DNA of 64,000 bases, from contig CANIBP010000001.1 in assembly GCA_947466075.1 (NCBI GenBank), forward strand, positions 186,001 through 250,000, given 5' to 3'. This document shows, one piece after another, positions 63,046 to 64,000 of this stretch. Numbering within the stretch: the first letter of the stretch is position 1; the number at the start of each line of letters is the position of its first letter. Under the pieces are notes generated by a model. It had not been told where the DNA came from. It saw only the letters and a list, made by a program, of their open reading frames with translations, and made no database searches. Position numbers and translations under genes: made by a program. Origin of the DNA: Verrucomicrobiaceae bacterium (GTDB lineage: Bacteria > Verrucomicrobiota > Verrucomicrobiia > Verrucomicrobiales > Verrucomicrobiaceae).

Positions 63046-63245
63046 GAGCGTAATGCAGGGTTGATGATGAATCGGTAAACGAGGATCATTCCCACCATGG
63101 AGACGATGAAATATGAGATCATCCATTTCACAGTGAGATCCCGCTTTGTGAACGCAGAGTGACCGGCTGAAAACAGCCCAAAGAAAACGAGTATCACCGC
63201 GCCATTAGCAATATCGCTGTCCAACAGCCATTTCAAAAAGGACAT
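63042..63245 (-). CDS. Small integral membrane protein of unknown function
   Basis: 67 residues from the ATG at 63245 (MSFLKWLLDSDIANGAVILV). Two membrane helices (about 12-28 and 41-60) are linked by a basic loop, FTKRDLTVKWM. It is coupled by ATGA to the next gene. Not recognised; likely part of the accessory segment. Confidence 0.5.
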   Translation of the reverse strand: MSFLKWLLDSDIANGAVILVFFGLFSAGHSAFTKRDLTVKWMISYFIVSMVGMILVYRFIINPALRS

Positions 63246-63340
63246 ACCGCACCCTATCCCGAATCTCCGCTCGTCAAACGGCAATCCCACTCACGCCGCC
63301 AGCGTGCAAGGTTTGATGCGCGCCAGCATGGGTGTGAATG

Positions 63341-64000
63341 TCAGGCCTTACGGCGAATGATTTTCCCGCCTCCTGGGCCGCTGGTTTCGATTTCGATCAT
63401 GGGGGCTAGTTCGGCAAGGGCGGCTTCGATTTCCGGCTTGGGGGCGTTCCTGCCGAAAAGTTCATGCACCTTGGTCATGGTGAGAGGGCCATTGCCAAGG
63501 GCTTCCCATATCTTCGCAGCTTTTGGGTCTGCAAAGGTGCCAGCAAAGATGTGAGCTGCGCTGGCTTCGCAGTAGCGCCAGAATGCCAGCGCGGCTTCAA
63601 GGTGCTGTTTGCCTATGAAGTCGGCTCGATCCAGCAGGGCCAGCAGTAAAGCCATGCGCATGACCTGGGCTTCGGCGCGGGAAAGAATTTCGCCCATTCG
63701 CCCCGGTGGTGGTTCGCTGAGTTGTGCGTACATCTCATGCCACAAGTTACGGGCTGCAACATCCCGCTGAACCTCGCCACGGGCGCGGGCTGCTCTCACG
63801 GCTGCGCGGAGCGATTCAGTCAAGTCTGCTGTGTCTGGCGTACCGCCTCCTTCTGGCAGGAGCTTGGAGCGGTCGGCATGAATCCAGAGGCAGCGATTGG
63901 CTAGGCCGTTGCTCATTTCCACGCTGGCAAGCAGACGGCGAAGCTCTGGCAAGGTGACGTGGCCTATCATGCTGATATGTGCGCCTTCAACCTTGATGGG
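63341..64000 (-). CDS. DUF3987-type replication/primase-associated protein, C-terminal part
   Basis: 219 residues in view; the frame is open to the window edge, so the N-terminus lies beyond it. GHVTLPELRRLLASVEMSNG, NRCLWIHADRSKLLPEGGG and the later LSRAEAQVMRMALLLALLDRA are typical of the DUF3987 ATPase-like domain found in phage and integrative elements, often next to a primase. The C-terminal 60 residues form a winged-helix-like tail (GPLTMTKVHELFGRNAPKPE). It supports the view that the right end of the window is mobile DNA. Confidence 0.82.
   Translation of the reverse strand, partial: PIKVEGAHISMIGHVTLPELRRLLASVEMSNGLANRCLWIHADRSKLLPEGGGTPDTADLTESLRAAVRAARARGEVQRDVAARNLWHEMYAQLSEPPPGRMGEILSRAEAQVMRMALLLALLDRADFIGKQHLEAALAFWRYCEASAAHIFAGTFADPKAAKIWEALGNGPLTMTKVHELFGRNAPKPEIEAALAELAPMIEIETSGPGGGKIIRRKA

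Noticed and set aside
1..64000. CRISPR array
   Set aside because: No regularly spaced direct repeats of 23-50 bases were seen, and no cas gene.

Overview
The window looks like chromosomal DNA of a Verrucomicrobiota bacterium (Prosthecobacter or Verrucomicrobium type). Evidence for this is three DUF1501 proteins, a PSD1-type cytochrome c protein (DUF1549/DUF1553), a Tat-exported Gfo/Idh/MocA oxidoreductase, tricorn-like and basic-secretory-protein peptidases, a DUF3472 protein, a verrucomicrobial-type prepilin and many secreted esterases. Gene density is high and many neighbours overlap by ATGA or TGATG. The assignment comes from gene content only; there is no rRNA in the window.

Layout. 1-9.2 kb: end of a pectate lyase, a RhlE-type helicase, an AlkA-type glycosylase, a tandem pair of FHA/coiled-coil proteins and an outer-membrane barrel. 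9.2-14.8 kb: FMN reductase, ABC1/UbiB kinase, prepilin and xylulokinase. 14.8-20.4 kb: an operon coding for a STAS protein, an Mla-type lipid ABC transporter (permease, ATPase, MCE protein), a GAF-PP2C-HATPase switch protein and a DUF374 acyltransferase. 20.4-22.8 kb: zinc-ribbon membrane protein, RluE-type pseudouridine synthase and aspartate kinase. 22.8-34.2 kb, minus strand: a two-domain esterase, a frameshifted TRIC-type channel gene, MarC, then a tightly packed operon read as tdh, DUF3472, kbl, tricorn-like protease, basic secretory protease. 34.2-40.9 kb: DUF1501/PSD1 pair, LamG protein and SGNH esterase. 41-43.8 kb: pntAA-pntAB-pntB. 43.8-56.4 kb: two orphan DUF1501 genes, LmbE deacetylase, esterase, oxidoreductase, threonine dehydratase, TlpA-type thioredoxin, a shortened AlgI-like plus AlgJ/X-like pair, a MauE/DoxX protein and threonine aldolase. 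56.4-60.4 kb: CNNM/HlyC transporter, FmdB zinc ribbon, S14, ThiG, HemQ and tRNA-Arg(CCU). 60.4-64 kb: an accessory segment with a PIN toxin-antitoxin pair, small AT-richer genes, gene relics and a DUF3987 replication-type protein running off the end.

Themes. Four routes of threonine breakdown (tdh/kbl, dehydratase, aldolase) lie near aspartate kinase and secreted peptidases, which fits growth on protein and polysaccharide. The most unusual locus is the Mla transporter operon, where a STAS protein with a phosphorylatable Thr is co-encoded with one polypeptide carrying both a PP2C phosphatase and an RsbW-like kinase domain. Other points of interest are an AlgI-like protein that seems to lack its catalytic middle, palindromic intergenic repeats, a 31-residue membrane ORF and several gene relics.
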